Source of the DNA: Lineus longissimus
Taxonomy: Eukaryota > Nemertea > Pilidiophora > Heteronemertea > Lineidae
NCBI RefSeq assembly: GCF_910592395.1
Contig: NC_088308.1
Location: forward strand, 10,309,001 to 10,373,000
Reading direction: 5' to 3'
Length of the DNA stretch: 64,000 nt
Below the pieces are notes generated by a model. The model was not told the DNA's origin and did no database searches. It worked only from the letters and a program-made list of their open reading frames with translations. Position 1 is the first letter of the stretch, and each line of letters opens with the position of its first letter. Below, in pieces: positions 46,426 to 58,813 of the stretch. The position numbers and the translations under genes were made by a program.

Positions 46426-48790
46426 GATGGGGAATCTTTCTAGAAGAAGAATGATACCAAGATCGACCGATTTTGTTCAGTAGTTTTTGTTGTAGAGACG
46501 TTTTTGTGAAGCAACGTTGGAGTCCCTTGGCCAGGGTCAATGCAGAAAATCAGAACGCTTCTGTTGTAGGTTACAAACATCTCGGTGGTGTGCTGAGGCC
46601 TGGCCATGCTAACACGACCTTCACTCAGTTGCAAATGGTCACTTAGAACTTTGTCCACATTATCTCTTATCAGTATTATTACCTAACATTTAATCCACCT
46701 ATTTACTGAATTCAATTTACCGGCACAGTTCGATTTTTCCAATGCGCGAATGATTGATCAATAGGGGAAAAAAGAAGAAACAGACCTACGCGGTGAGAAT
46801 TGATGATGCTATGGATGACAGATCCACCGCGGATAGGTTTGCTGTTAAATATGAGGCTTTATATTCATCGGTTGGTTACGACGAGGATCAGATGAGTGAT
46901 ATAATTAAAGACTTGGACAACGACATAGACTCTAGATGTGAAACTAACAGATGTGGGTGCATTAGCCACACTATCTCAGCAGTTGAAGTTCGATCTGCAA
47001 TTTTCAAACTGAACAAAGGAAAACATAATGGTGGGAAGACTCTATTTAGTGACCATTTGATACATGGTACAGAGGTACTCGACAAGAAGCTAGCGGAGCT
47101 TTTCACGCTCATGTTGTCCCATTCTTACATACCAGAGGCGTTCAAAAGGTCGATTATAATTCCTATCCCCAAGAACAAGAGAAAGTCTATTAACGATTCT
47201 GATAACTATAGAGGAATCGCATTAAGTAGTGTCTTATGTAAGGTGTTAGACCACATCATTATGGAAAAATGCCCTCAGGTTTTTTGCACATCTGATCTGC
47301 AATTTGGGTTTAAGAAAAAGAGTTCTACCACCCAGTGTACATTTGTGCTCAAAGAAGTTATTGGTTATTATCTCTCGCATGGAAGTAATGTTTACGTGAC
47401 GTTATTAGATGCCAGTCGTGCATTCGACAGGATTGAATACACCAGGCTGTTCAACTTGTTAGTAAAAAAGAAATGTTGTCCACTGATTATGAAATTTCTG
47501 GCAACGCTGTACACGTGTCAATATGTCCAAGTAAAATGGAAGGACACTCTAAGTCGGGTAATTAATGTAAAAAGTGGTATAAAGCAGGGTGGAGTAATGT
47601 CCCCTTATTCTGCATTTACTCGGATGAAATGCTACTGGACTTGAAACAGTCGAGTTACGGATGTTATATTGGCCAACAATTTGTAGGGGCATTGGCGTAC
47701 GCCGATGATGTAGTTCTATTGTGCCCCACTAGACATGGCATGCAGGAAATGCTTAAGATTTGTGATAGATATTCCGAGGAGTATAGATTATTGTTCAATG
47801 TCATTAAAACACACTTCCTATTGTTTGGAAAAGAAGCAGCCGATACTTTTTTAAGGTGGCAAAACAACAGACTTGAGGTAGAAGATATAGCAAATCACCT
47901 GGGCCATATCATAGGCCCCCACGCCGAGCAGACACTTATTGATCAAGCTATTGGAAACATGATTGCCCGAACTAATGCACTTGTCTCTGCATTTGGTCAT
48001 TGCGACATTGATGTAAAATATCGCCTGTTCAAAACATATGTCATGTGTTTATACGGCAGCGTACTGTGGGATTTTTCTTCTAGGCACATGGATAGACTGC
48101 TTACGACCTGGAGGAAATGTATAAGGAAACTATTCAAATTACCGTATCGGACACACTCAAATTTGTTGCCTACTATATGCCGGGATATCAATCCGGAATT
48201 TCATATGCACAGCAGGTTTTTAAAATTTTTTAAGACTGCTCTGAGAAGTAATAATGAACTGGTTGAACTGTCTGCGAAATTAGTCATTTACGGAAGTAGT
48301 TCCTCCGTCGGGGGAAACATCAATGTACTATGTGAGAAGATAGGGACCGATAGGGACAACCTTATTAGAAGGGGTAACAAAGTTGGTGATATCGAAACGA
48401 ATGACATAGGCAGTGTGATCAGGGATCTTATACTGATTAGAGACAGGGGTGACTATCCCCTCTTTGATAGAGATGAGCTGTCAGATGCTATTACGCATCT
48501 AGCATGCGAATGATAAGTTGACCTTTGCCCCCCCCCGCGGCAGAGGATCCATGAGAATTTTTCTTTCATAAATAGACTTTGATACATGTATTTTGTTTTT
48601 ACGTTCTTGTCTTGTTCAATGCACCTTTTCTTGTAAGCGCACAATGCACAATACTGTAAAATGTACAAGAGTACGATAAATAAACTATATATATAGGCTC
48701 TAAAACAAAAACTACTGAACAAAATCGGGCGATCTTGGTACTGTAGCATTCATTTCCTGGAGGAGAGATTTTCCATTCACTGATATCAAT
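46426..48790. repeat. inverted repeats flanking the LINE
   Basis: About 70-80 bp near 46426-46500 (CCAAGATCGACCGATTTTGT, CAGTAGTTTTTGTTG) is inverted near 48697-48775. The LINE coding region lies between. Confidence 0.75.
46754..48513 (+). mobile_element. frameshifted non-LTR (LINE) reverse transcriptase
   Basis: Two overlapping plus-strand frames (46754-47644 and 47629-48513) together cover reverse-transcriptase motifs. The first has NYRGIALSSVLCKVLDHI, the catalytic-Asp motif LLDASRAFDRI and GIKQGGVMSP. The second has AYADDVVLLCP and the LINE thumb and C-terminal region. The reading frame changes at about 47600, just after the SP of the QGG motif, so the copy is not functional. The endonuclease domain is missing on the 5' side. 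Motif wording resembles CR1/L2/Jockey-like LINEs; I do not assign a clade. A related fragment lies at 52998-53243 on the minus strand. Confidence 0.88.
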
Positions 48791-48984
48791 GGTTTTAACC
48801 CCTTTGGTATTATATTTCTGGATGAACCTGCGTGGCTTTTAAGGAACTAAAATTCCTGGCTCTTCACAACACATCCAAGGTTTGAGATATTCGAGAGTCT
48901 GTCGGATGTGTCATAAAGCCTGGTCCTTTGTCTCCGAGTGTGTTTGCCGGGGCAAGTAAATGATCCAACATAGGTGGGCAGTAG

Positions 48985-49551
48985 CGCTGAAAGGGTGGAT
49001 GTCGTCCTGGGTGCCGACAAATGGTACCTAGGTTCGAGATCGACTGGACAATAAGCACCCTGTGTTCCATTACACTTGACAAATTAAGCAGCACCCAGCT
49101 TCTTCTTCTACACTTTTGCTATACCTAAAACCGTGGTTGGCCCCACGCTCACGGAGGTCACGTGTCACGATAACCATCATTTTGCAAGATGGCGACCGTC
49201 CCTGTTTCCAACCGCGCTCTAAATACCTTTTTTCATCAATTCAATCTTATTCAAACGGGGTATTCGTCTCTAAGGGGAGAGAGATAAAGAACCTAAAGGC
49301 CTAAACGCGCTCTTTTCTGTTTATCTGTTCTTTTTATTTCAATTCGCGCACTGCTAATGCCGCAAGTACCACGGCGCGAGATAAAACGAGATTGCAAGAA
49401 ACGTCCTCGTCCCTAAGATCCGTAAGCCAGGCAAAAAGAAGCTGGGTGCTGTTTGTCTAGTGTAATGGCACCCAGGGTGCTTATTGTCCAGTCGATCTCG
49501 AACCTGGGTACCTTTTGTCGGCACCCAGGACGACATCCACCCTTTCAGCGA
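48985..49551. mobile_element. 567-bp foldback element with CAGTAG duplication
   Basis: Arms of about 130 bp start CGCTGAAAGGGTGGATGTCG, contain GGTTCGAGATCGACTGGACA and are inverted copies of each other around a ~300-bp centre. CAGTAG flanks both sides (48979-48984 and 49552-49557). Confidence 0.85.
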
Positions 49552-49639
49552 CAGTAGCCTATATTGAACTCCATACCTCCGGCAAAAATCCAGTAGGGCT
49601 ACGACGCCGGTAATTCTTCTTCTTCTGCGTTCAGATTTT

Positions 49640-49905
49640 CATAACCATTATAACCTCAGTCGTGCACCGCGACAAAATCGGCTGTTTGTTGCAGGTCTTC
49701 GGCTGTTCCCCATAGCTTAGTCTTCAGTGACAATGGCTCCGGCCAAAATTCATGTCTTCTTTTCATCAAGGGACAGTCCTGCAGAATGTGCCTTGGCGTT
49801 TGGTCGCCGAGTCCACATTCGCAGGAAGCAGTTGGATGGAGCCCAAGTCTCTTCACGAGGTGCTGGTGGAGTGTGCAGTGCCCTGGACGCCGGTAATGGT
49901 GTGAT
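49640..49905 (-). mobile_element. LINE C-terminal zinc-knuckle fragment
   Basis: The minus strand encodes KRLGLHPTASCECGLGDQTP, then RHILQDCP and a Trp-Pro/Leu-Gly tail. This CxC...HxxxxC pattern is characteristic of the C-terminus of several animal LINE families. It is only the extreme 3' part. Confidence 0.75.
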
Positions 49906-50870
49906 ATATAATAATGATCACATAATCTTCATGTAATACCTATTCAATGGACGCCAATTGTAGCAGAGAAAATGTGCTTGAATAATATGCTTTGGGGAAT
50001 GATAGCACTAGTACAGCTAGTCTACGCTCTGAATGGTGCCTTCAAGATTGAGGTGTGAGATACAGATTGCCTTCAACAAAGACATGCCAGGGTAGTGGTT
50101 TGTTTTTTTTACTTCTCCGGACCGCACATGAAGTCCTATACATTTATATGATGACGAATGTGAGTGTAGCATGTGCTTATCTTAGTTCATTAACATTAAC
50201 CAGCATGATCAGTTTATAGCGGATGAAGTGTACGGGGAGTGGAGTCCGCCCCGCCCGTAGGGGTTCTTGCTCTCACCAGTCACCGATAGAAGATGACTGG
50301 GGAGCAATTCGTGGAGCTGTACGACGAGTGCAACGAAGAATAGAGATGTAACAGGTTTATTTGCAGAAGGAAGTCCCCGGTTGATACATAATTTGTAGTG
50401 GTTCAGCTGGAGCCTTTCCGACGAGGCGTTCCCCCGACGGCAGCTAATTCCAAAACTGTCGATATCAAATCACATTGCGAACACCTGACGGTATCACGGT
50501 CACAGTCCATAGGCCTAGTTTCATAAACAACCTTGATTATTATATAACAGATATAGGCCTAGTCCTGATATCTAACCTTATACCGTCAGCTGTGCATTTA
50601 TCTATCATATGTTTATTGTGTATACTAGAGACATTCTAGTACAGAAGTACCACACCGTGAACTGATCATGTCAACAAGACTTCTAACTGTAATGAATCCA
50701 ATCTCAATGTTTTTTTAAGGTATAATACCAATTTCAAAAAATACATTGACAAAGAAACATTACTATGATCTGCAGCCGAATCTTCCGAAAAGCATCTTCA
50801 AAAATCTTTTGTGCAATGTTGTTCACTGGTATTAGTAAAAGACTCCTCACTTTACACTGCTTTCCCGAAA
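49906..50870. other. gene-free stretch
   Basis: No gene or clear repeat supported. Confidence 0.45.
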
Positions 50871-50871
50871 C

Positions 50872-51030
50872 CAGGGCCGGGTTGTTCAAAGCTCCACGAT
50901 CTGGTTACTTAGCGTACCGCCAAGTTTGCTCCGTTAGGCTTGTCGCTCTACCACCACTTACCACGAGTTGCTGCCAAGTTGAGTTCGGTCACTAATACTT
51001 AGCGGTTGTTTTGAACAACTAGGCAGAGGT
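50872..51030. mobile_element. small MITE with GGGTTGTTCAAAG ends
   Basis: CCGGGTTGTTCAAAGC on the left and GTTGTTTTGAACAACTAGG on the right are imperfect inverted ends of a ~150-bp element. Confidence 0.55.
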
Positions 51031-51084
51031 TGGTTTTGCGCACAGACGTGTTTTTCTCTGTTTTTCCATATTGAAATTTAAAAG

Positions 51085-51240
51085 GAATGGTCGGCTTTTT
51101 ATTGCAGTATGTTTGTTCTTCTTCTGGTCAATCAGTAAACTATTTTTTGAAGGTGTTTGATGAATTTCCAATATTGTTTTAGCTCTTAGATAGTAGAAAA
51201 ACGAGTTATTCGTTATTTTCAGTACGCGCAATACCTTCCC
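51085..51240. repeat. dispersed repeat shared with 62780-62925
   Basis: Both contain GTCGGCTTTTTATTGCAGTA-type, TTGTTCTTCTTCTGGT and GAGTTATTCGTTATTTTCA blocks in the same order. Confidence 0.85.
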
Positions 51241-51296
51241 CGCCACGTGTATGGTAAGCGGGAGGGGACATAAATCAGAATATATCGGCCGATTAA

Positions 51297-51545
51297 TTAC
51301 TTGCGCCGCAAAGGCCTCCCGCGAATGATGTGCCGCAACAATGCCCCGCTAAAAACACGCCGCAAAAGAATGCACGGTAAAAATCTCGCCGCGTGACCCA
51401 ATTTAAACCAATCAGGAGCCAAGGACGGTTTGAATTTTGCGGCAGAGGTATTTTCGCGGGAGTCTTCTGCACGATTTGCGGGGGACTTATGCAAATTTCG
51501 ACACTTTAGCGGCGCACTTCTTTAACCAATCAGAGACATCGAGAA
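51297..51545. mobile_element. palindromic GCGGCG-rich element
   Basis: Starts TTGCGCCGCAAAGGCCTCCC and ends TTAGCGGCGCACTTCTTTAA, then CCAATCAGAGACATCG. The latter is inverted at 51860-51905 (CGATGTCTCTGATTGG), so a second partial copy lies beside the Penelope-like element. Confidence 0.65.
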
Positions 51546-51904
51546 ATGCGCGGATGATTCCATTTTAAAATAGAGCGACACCATTGACATTGTCATTCGT
51601 GATAGTCTGCTATTCTCTCACATACAGTCGCTCCCCGGGCCTAATCCACGACAAAATACTACCAAAAAATTCTATGCTATATTTTTCTTAATTCGTTACA
51701 TTTCTACTATATAGTGGTAACAATTATTACATAAAAACAATACTACCTGACCTACCTGTAAAATATCAACTCTACCATACCGTGCCATCTATCAACCTCC
51801 GCACACAGATGCATGGATAAGACACTGCGTGGAGTATTTTCCGGCAGGTTTACGAAGTTACGATGTCTCTGATTGGTTAAAGAAGTGTGCCGCGAAGGTC
51901 TCCC

Positions 51905-52969
51905 GCGAAATTTCGGTACACCCAACCATCAAATTCACTGCCGAAATATCAGAGTCACTCGTCACGTTCCTTGACACCCAGGTCCACGTGACGCCAGACG
52001 GACAGATCTACACAGATTTGTACACCAAACCCACTGATGCCCACAACTACCTGTTGTACTCATCAGCCCACGTGAAGTCATGCAAAAATGGCATCGAATC
52101 AAAAATGGCATTGAATTCGCAGAATCTGTTCAAATCTGGAGGATTTCGAGAAACATGCACTCAAGATCGCACAGCATTTCGTCCGCAGAGGTTACCCTAA
52201 GCCACTGATAGAGGCAGCCATGATAAAGGCACACAGGCAAGATCGTAAACGCACTACTCAATCCAGTTGCTACCCAAGGCACCCCAGATGATGTGGAAAA
52301 GCCCCCCTTTTTCTTTATCGCAACCTATAACCCGGCTCTAACCAAACCAGCCGCCATCATCAAAGACATCAGGGACATTCTAGCCAGACATAAAACCACT
52401 CTGCACCTGTATGAGACACCAATCATACACGGTTTCAGAAGGCCAAAAAACCTCAGAGACAATCTAGTCAGAGCCAAACTGGCCCAACCTAATGCTCTAA
52501 ACCCCACCAGGGACCCCCAACCTAGGTGGCACTGTCTTTCCCCGAGAACATGCAGATACTGTCCTCGCCTAGACACGTCGGGCCATATAACTAGCCACAC
52601 CACGGGCAAATCATATAACACAAAAACAAGAATTTGCAGTAAAAGCAACAACGTGATTTATTGCATTGCAAGCCGTCAATGTCACATGCAATATGTCGGC
52701 GAGACGAAACGGTCTTTATTAGAACGCTTCCAGAATCACTTCTACAGTGTCACCAAAACATTGCCACAGATGTCATAGGACATCACTTCAACCTCCCAGA
52801 CCAACATGGCCTCCAGGACATCTCCATCCACGTCCTTGAATTTATGCACATCGCCCCAGATGGCACAACCGCTAAGGCCACAAGACTCTCCAGAGAGTCT
52901 TCCTGGATCCATCGCCTGCGCACCATGTCGCCGTTAGGACTCAACATCAAGGACAACACGTCCTGGTAA
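51905..52969 (+). mobile_element. Penelope-like element, 5'-truncated with two frameshifts
   Basis: Frame one (from about 51915) has the reverse-transcriptase 3' region: FLDTQVHVTPDGQIYTDLYT, then KPTDAHNYLLY. Frame two (52293-52778) has the linker and a GIY-YIG endonuclease: NVIYCIASRQC, QYVGETKRSLLERFQNH. Frame three (to 52969) has the conserved end, with GHHFNLPDQHG, SWIHRLRTMSPLGLN. The catalytic reverse-transcriptase core is missing. Penelope-like elements encode exactly this RT plus GIY-YIG order. The copy is dead but retains the full endonuclease region. Confidence 0.9.
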
Positions 52970-52997
52970 CCTCCCTCATACTCTTCTGGCGTTTCCA

Positions 52998-53243
52998 TCA
53001 CTTAAAGACAAAAGTGCATTGTGTAGTGGACATTTTCTTCTTAAACCCGAATTGTAAGTTACAAGACGAGAAAACCTTTTCGTTTTTTGACATAAAAATG
53101 TGATCTAACACCTTTCCTAAAGAATTGCTGAGAGTAATCCCTCTATAATTGTCAGAGTCTTTCAGCGGTTTTCTTTTATCTTTCGGAATAGGAAATATTG
53201 TCGATTCTTTAAAACCCTGAGATACATATGCATGGGTTAACAT
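52998..53243 (-). mobile_element. LINE reverse-transcriptase fragment
   Basis: The minus strand encodes NYRGITLSNSLGKVLDHIF, then LQFGFKKKMSTTQCTFVFK. It is clearly related to the LINE at 46754-48513 but a different copy. Only about 80 codons remain. Confidence 0.85.
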
Positions 53244-54235
53244 AGCTGTGAATAGTTTATATCATGTCAATGTTGGCAAATTAATATTACCTCCATTAGA
53301 AATGCCATGAGGTATTACAAAAAAAGTAATTTCAAGTTCGCATATAATATTAATATCAAAAAGTTAATATTTAAAACTAAATTGAATATGTAATATCTAG
53401 GCTTCACGACCCCGTGTATATACATATGAATCCACTAATGAACGAAGCCAAAATCAGTTATTATGTTTAAATAATAAATTAGATCAGTGCTGCTGCCTCC
53501 TCTAGTTGTTTGGAATTAACCAGTCTATATGTCTGTGAGCATGTTTCAAATCTCCGTTTTGTTCATAATAAAAGTGAAAAAAAACCTGATTAAACAAAGT
53601 TCTATCAAAAGACAGAAAAAGGTTATATCTATTCTCTGATACGCTACCAAAATAGTGCGCATAAACCCCCTCATAAATGACTTTGTTTGAGGAGGAATTT
53701 GTTCGGACAACGACTTGAAAGGCAATATGACAACTTTTTGTGGATTTTTGGAATAAAAAAAGCACAAAGTAAGTGGCTCGCCCAAGGCCAAAGATCTCAA
53801 CATGCAGTAACCTTTCTGTGCCCTGCGGATGACAATATTCATTAAATCAAGGTAAAATGTTTGATACATGTGGCTTATCGTATGTAAATGATAAGGTCTG
53901 TTATGTCTGTTACTGCTGTTAAAAAAATATCTTGTCATTGTAAAAGTTATTCTTACTCATCCTAGTAACACTTTCTGATATATTGTCAGTGTTTGGTAGA
54001 CAACAAAAGAAGATGGGACCATTATCATTTTCATACCATTCCAATTTGCATAATGTTATAGCTTCTTTTACGATGCAACTGGGTCCTATATTGGATTACT
54101 CCATGATGGTGGAATAAGACGAGTCGAGCATGCTGCTAGGCGCTGGGCGGCCCTGGGCGGCCGGCCGACAGACTCGGAGATGGCACGAACTGCCCGAAGC
54201 TGAAAAACAGCTGGGAACACTTCCTCGACTCCCAA
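53244..54235. other. AT-rich gene-free stretch
   Basis: Open frames on the minus strand (53502-53938) are Phe/Tyr/Ile-rich and without recognisable content. Nothing else seen. Confidence 0.45.
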
Positions 54236-54400
54236 GTAAATGTGCTTCACAAATTTCACAATTTGTTTCACAATTTGCACATTTACTTCACAATTTGTTT
54301 CACAATTAGCACATTTACTTCACAATTTGCACATTACTTCACAATGTGCTTCACAATTTCACAATTTGCACATTCAATTCACAGTTTGCTTCACGCAGCA
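54236..54400. repeat. TTCACAATTTGCACATTTAC short repeats
   Basis: About seven degenerate copies of a 17-22-bp unit run into the start of the env-like open frame. Confidence 0.88.
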
Positions 54401-56220
54401 ATTATACAAGACAGGTCATTGGGACGGCCTGTCTGTTATGCAATATTTGTTTAGAGCATGAGACCTATGGATGGCTATGTCAAAATATAACCTGGCTTCC
54501 AAGGGATCATTGCGTAAAATATGTAGCAGTAATTGATTCTATCAATAGTAGGCGAACTGAAGTTACTGAACAGGTTAGACAAAAGATTGCCATGCTTCGA
54601 CGGCTTATACCAGCCCAGGTGTCTCTTACTGAAAATCCACCCAATGGCCTTAAACGAAGTACTCACAGCAATTTTACCAATGGCACCCAACTGCTAAATA
54701 GACGAGCTCGCAGTGTGTCACTTCTGGGATCTTGGGTCAGCAGTTTACTAGGTCTACCGTCGGAAGAACAAATTAACTCCCTTAATTCCAAATTATCTGT
54801 CGTCATTTCTGCACAACGGCTGTCAGCAAGGCAGAGTAGCCAAAATTCACAACATTTGATATCACTGGCTAACCTGACCGATCAGAGATTTAAGCATGTC
54901 ACCTCGGCAATGGAATCAAACCATCAATTAATCGAGGCTCTATTCCAAAAAGATCGTCAATTAATATACAACGAAACGAAGATGTCCACCGAAATAGAGG
55001 CTTTACTGGCTCTAATGAATACCTATGCCCAGTCACAGTCGGCTGAGGCTCAAATGTAATTATCAGTCGACAATCGGGTGCTAGGGGTACAAACACTCCT
55101 CGAGGGACGTTTGCCCGTCACCCTCGTTGCACCCGAGCAAGTGCGGGATATGATTGACGCAGTACAACTCAAACTCCAACGGCAACATTCTAACTTTGTT
55201 TTGGCACACAACGACGTAGGGTTTTATTATGGTACAAAAAATGTAATGTTCAGCCAAAACAAGCGAAATTTTTATATTGCCGTATCGTTACAAATTCGTC
55301 ACCTGGATTCTTCCTTCACACTATACAAGGCCTATGCTTTCCCAACACCCCTTAATCAGACGCAACATAATTCAACTAAAATAACAAATTTGGCGCCTTT
55401 CTGGCTCTTCTATTCACATTTAACCATAATCCAATTCCTTTGGCCTCGTCTAGGCATGCCGAGACATTTTGTAACCCTGTTGCACAACCATTTTCTGCAC
55501 CACAGATGCCGAAACTGTATATGGACTGCAGCTGATCCCAATGACGATCATTTGCGGCCCCTAAATACAAATCCTTTGGCCTGGAAAATTCACATCAGGC
55601 GGCACCAGAATCGCCATAAATCCCGTCATTCCTCAGGTGCCGATCCCGTCTGGACAGATAGTTGGCACCACCATCGTCAAACCGGACTGTCGTTATTGTT
55701 CAACCCAGACGTGGCCCTATACCCGATACTTCAAGAATCAAACTGGCCTATGGAAATCGCCAGCGACTTGCTTTCTACCATAGCCATCGACGGGATTGTC
55801 CGAACCGTCGTCATCGCGTCAACCATTCCCCAAGTTCAACATGAATTTTTGGTTTGGCAATATGTCAATATTCACATCCGAGTCATCGTTACCGCCTGGC
55901 CATGGCCTGCATTGGGCAGAAACACTTTTCCAAGACTGATTGCCAATCAAATTCTCATTCACATGAAACATAGGGTATGTCACGTGTGTATGTACCGCCC
56001 AGTAGCTACCTTGATGAACTACAATCATGTCGGAGGCCGCTGGCACTGGCAGTTCATCCGCGATCATTCAATCCCAGGTACGGATCTGCACGAACTCGGC
56101 TTCCCCTTTTACGTAGATCCTATTTCAACCAGAGCCCCGGCACCACCATCAGCCCGTCGGCGACGTCCTCGTGTATGCTTACCTCCACATTGTCCTGGAG
56201 TTTGCTACCTGGAAGACTAA
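54346..56220 (+). pseudogene. env-like relic (F-type fusion glycoprotein), interrupted
   Basis: A long plus-strand frame is broken by an in-frame TAA at 55057-55059 and resumes in the same frame to 56220. The first part has N-glycosylation sequons, Cys residues, a furin-type site RRAR at about 54700-54711, then an LLG...LLG hydrophobic/amphipathic segment and a long heptad-like helix. After the stop comes a block (LLEGRLPVTLVAPE...) resembling the post-fusion-domain region of baculovirus F and errantivirus-type env proteins. From about 55390 the composition turns His/Arg/Pro-rich, suggesting a further frameshift. Seen: the layout and breaks. Known: env genes of Gypsy-type retroelements. Inferred: a decayed env copy, not functional. 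Confidence 0.62.
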
Positions 56221-57729
56221 TTACACCTAAGAGTCAATGATCATCCATTTGTACATAATCCTATCCTATCCCAAGCATCCCATTTTTTTAAATCTTGCAC
56301 CTTCCCACCACCAAATCCCCTAACAATATCATGCTCTCCTACTGTCAAATCCCACTTTGGCGACCCTTTACGGAGAACCCAGAAATTGGCTTATGGAATT
56401 GGAGGGAACATATCCTTGCTATAACGTAAGTACCAGCCCTTACATATCCAGAATCAGAGTGACGTAACCTGGCACCTTTTAATTGATATTATTAATTTAC
56501 AGGTAATTTAATCGCCTGTCAAATGGCTATTCCACACCAACAGTTGACATAACCATCGTGGTGTTGTTAGGCCAAATAAAAAATGTTTTCAGGCAAATGT
56601 TTATTACTACAGTCCTGGTCACAAGATACATCCTAGCTGATTAGCATCATGTAGGCCCTACGTGCTAAATCCGTGCGAGTCACACATACATGTAGCGTGC
56701 CAGTGGATGCACTTGGTTCCCAGTTAAAGGAATTTAGGCCTACACCCAAACTCGTGGTGTATCGCAAAGCCTGTTTGCACAACGGCCTAGATAATCTTTG
56801 TTCTACCGTTTGGCATATACCTGAAATGGCCTCTTATTTTTTAGTGTGAAAATCACATGGCAACTGTTGAGATCGTCCCCTAATTCCAGATCTTAATTTT
56901 AATACAGAAGGTGGCTGAAAGCAACTGCTGATCAGGTCCCCTAATTCCAGACCTTAGATTCTATTGACTCATGAGAAAACCCCCAGTCTGCAGACGGTAT
57001 GCAGCATGCATTTTCTGCCCGCCGAAGGAAAGAGGAAACACTGAGAAGAGGATATCAGTCGAAACACAAAGGGTCAGAGTCACTGACAGGCTAAACGGCC
57101 ACTGAGATCCGAAACCCCGATTTCCTTCCCGTATTTCTCATATTTCGGATAACCTAAAATTCATTCCATTTCACTCGAAGAAAATACACGTAAGTTTGCC
57201 GATTTCACCTATTTTTCTACATCACAATTATCATTGTGTATTGATACGTACCTGATTAGCCACCATCTTGATTACTATTACATTGTACTCTTGGCTTTGA
57301 AGTGATCTCCCACGGTTCACGAACGGAAATTACTTATGATAAGAAATAATTACTATTACGTATAGTTCTATACCGGCCGACTTCAACAACTTTTAGCGGT
57401 ATTCAGCCCAATTCATCTTTATAGGCCTTTACGTTTCATCCCCCTCCTACTATTGTAAATTCTGCTCAATAAAATTATAAAACATATTTTAATCTTAGCT
57501 TGATAATATCGTGTGCTCTAACAACCTTTTACAAAAATTGATTCCTAGCGAAGAGGTACGATTCTTGCAGGCGCCCCTTTCTGCTACTGTAGAGCTTGTG
57601 CTTTACCTTTGAGTTAAGTCCCCCCCCCCCCCCCCCCATTTTGGAAACGTTAAGCAGAGCCTTATACCAAGAGATACGTCGTGTTTAGGACTCAGTTTGT
57701 CTGTGTCTTCTTCAATCTCAAAATAACAT
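56221..57729. other. gene-free stretch downstream of the env-like relic
   Basis: It may include an LTR remnant (an AATAAA lies at about 57468), but I could not find matching LTRs on both sides. A pure C tract lies at about 57620-57638. Confidence 0.45.
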
Positions 57730-57737
57730 CACTGGTA

Positions 57738-58805
57738 TGGGCCGTGAAAACCGCAAAAAATCTGTACATGTTTTTGTAAGCGGTCGTCGCTCGCGCAAAC
57801 TTGTCTTGCATGTTTTTGTGAAAGAGGACGTCGAAGAACGCGGTCGTAAAAAAAACCAGACGTTGGGTGGCGCTCGCGCAAACTTCCCTCACATGTTTTT
57901 GTGAAAGAGGACGTCGAAGAACGCGGTCGTAAAAAAACCAGACGTTGGGTGGCGCTCGCGCAAACTTCCCTCACATGTTTTTGTGAAAGAGGACGTCGAA
58001 GAACGCGGTCGTATAAAAAAACAGACGTTGGGTGGCCCTCGAGACGGGTCATCCTATTTAGCGTCCAGTGGCGACCAGTGGCGTCCAACGCGAAATAATA
58101 GGGTGTATATGGTTAAAAATGTTTTCAAGCTCCTAAAACACTTTCAATAAACAAGATTTAGAAGTTTGGTGGAGTTTGCAAACCTAGTTTTTGAATAATT
58201 ATCACCAGAAAACGATCTTAGTATGCGTCCAGCTAAAGTACTGGACGCCATGTTTGTTTTAGCTGCCGTTCCTTGGGTTTATAGAAAAAGCGGAATTGGG
58301 ATCTGGCATCAGGTTGGCATACTAAGATCGTTTTCTGGTGATGATTATTCAAAAACTAGGTTTGCAAACTCCACCAAACTTCTAAATCTTGTTTATTGAA
58401 AGTGTTTCAGGAGCTTGAAAACATTTTTAACCATATACACCCTATTATTTCGCGTTGGACGCCACTGGTCGCCACTGGACGCTAAATCGGATGACCCGTC
58501 TCGAGCGCCACCCAACGTCTGTTTTTTTATACGACCGCGTTCTTCGACGTCCTCTTTCACAAAAACATGTGAGGGAAGTTTGCGCGAGCGCCACCCAACG
58601 TCTGTTTTTTTTACGACCGCGTTCTTCGACGTCCTCTTTCACAAAAACATGCAAGGCAAGTTTGCGCGAGCGCCACCCAACGTCTGTTTTTTTACGACCG
58701 CGTTCTTCGACGTCCTCTTTCACAAAAACATGCAAGGCAAGTTTGCGCGAGCCACGACCGCTTACAAAAACATGTACAGAGTTTTTGCGGTTTTCACGGC
58801 CCATA
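57738..58805. mobile_element. 1068-bp foldback element with terminal subrepeats
   Basis: Arms of about 485 bp (57738-58222 and about 58318-58803) are near-perfect inverted repeats around a ~95-bp centre. The ends are TGGGCCGTGAAAACCGC and GCGGTTTTCACGGCCCATA. The outer part of each arm is a tandem of ~78-bp units containing GAGGACGTCGAAGAACGCGG. CACTGGTA flanks both sides (57730-57737 and 58806-58813). No transposase; long arms give spurious open frames. Confidence 0.92.
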
Positions 58806-58813
58806 CACTGGTA

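Noticed and set aside
56221-57490. A possible LTR after the env-like relic
   Set aside because: No matching copy upstream, no clear TG...CA boundaries and no primer-binding site; an isolated AATAAA is not enough.
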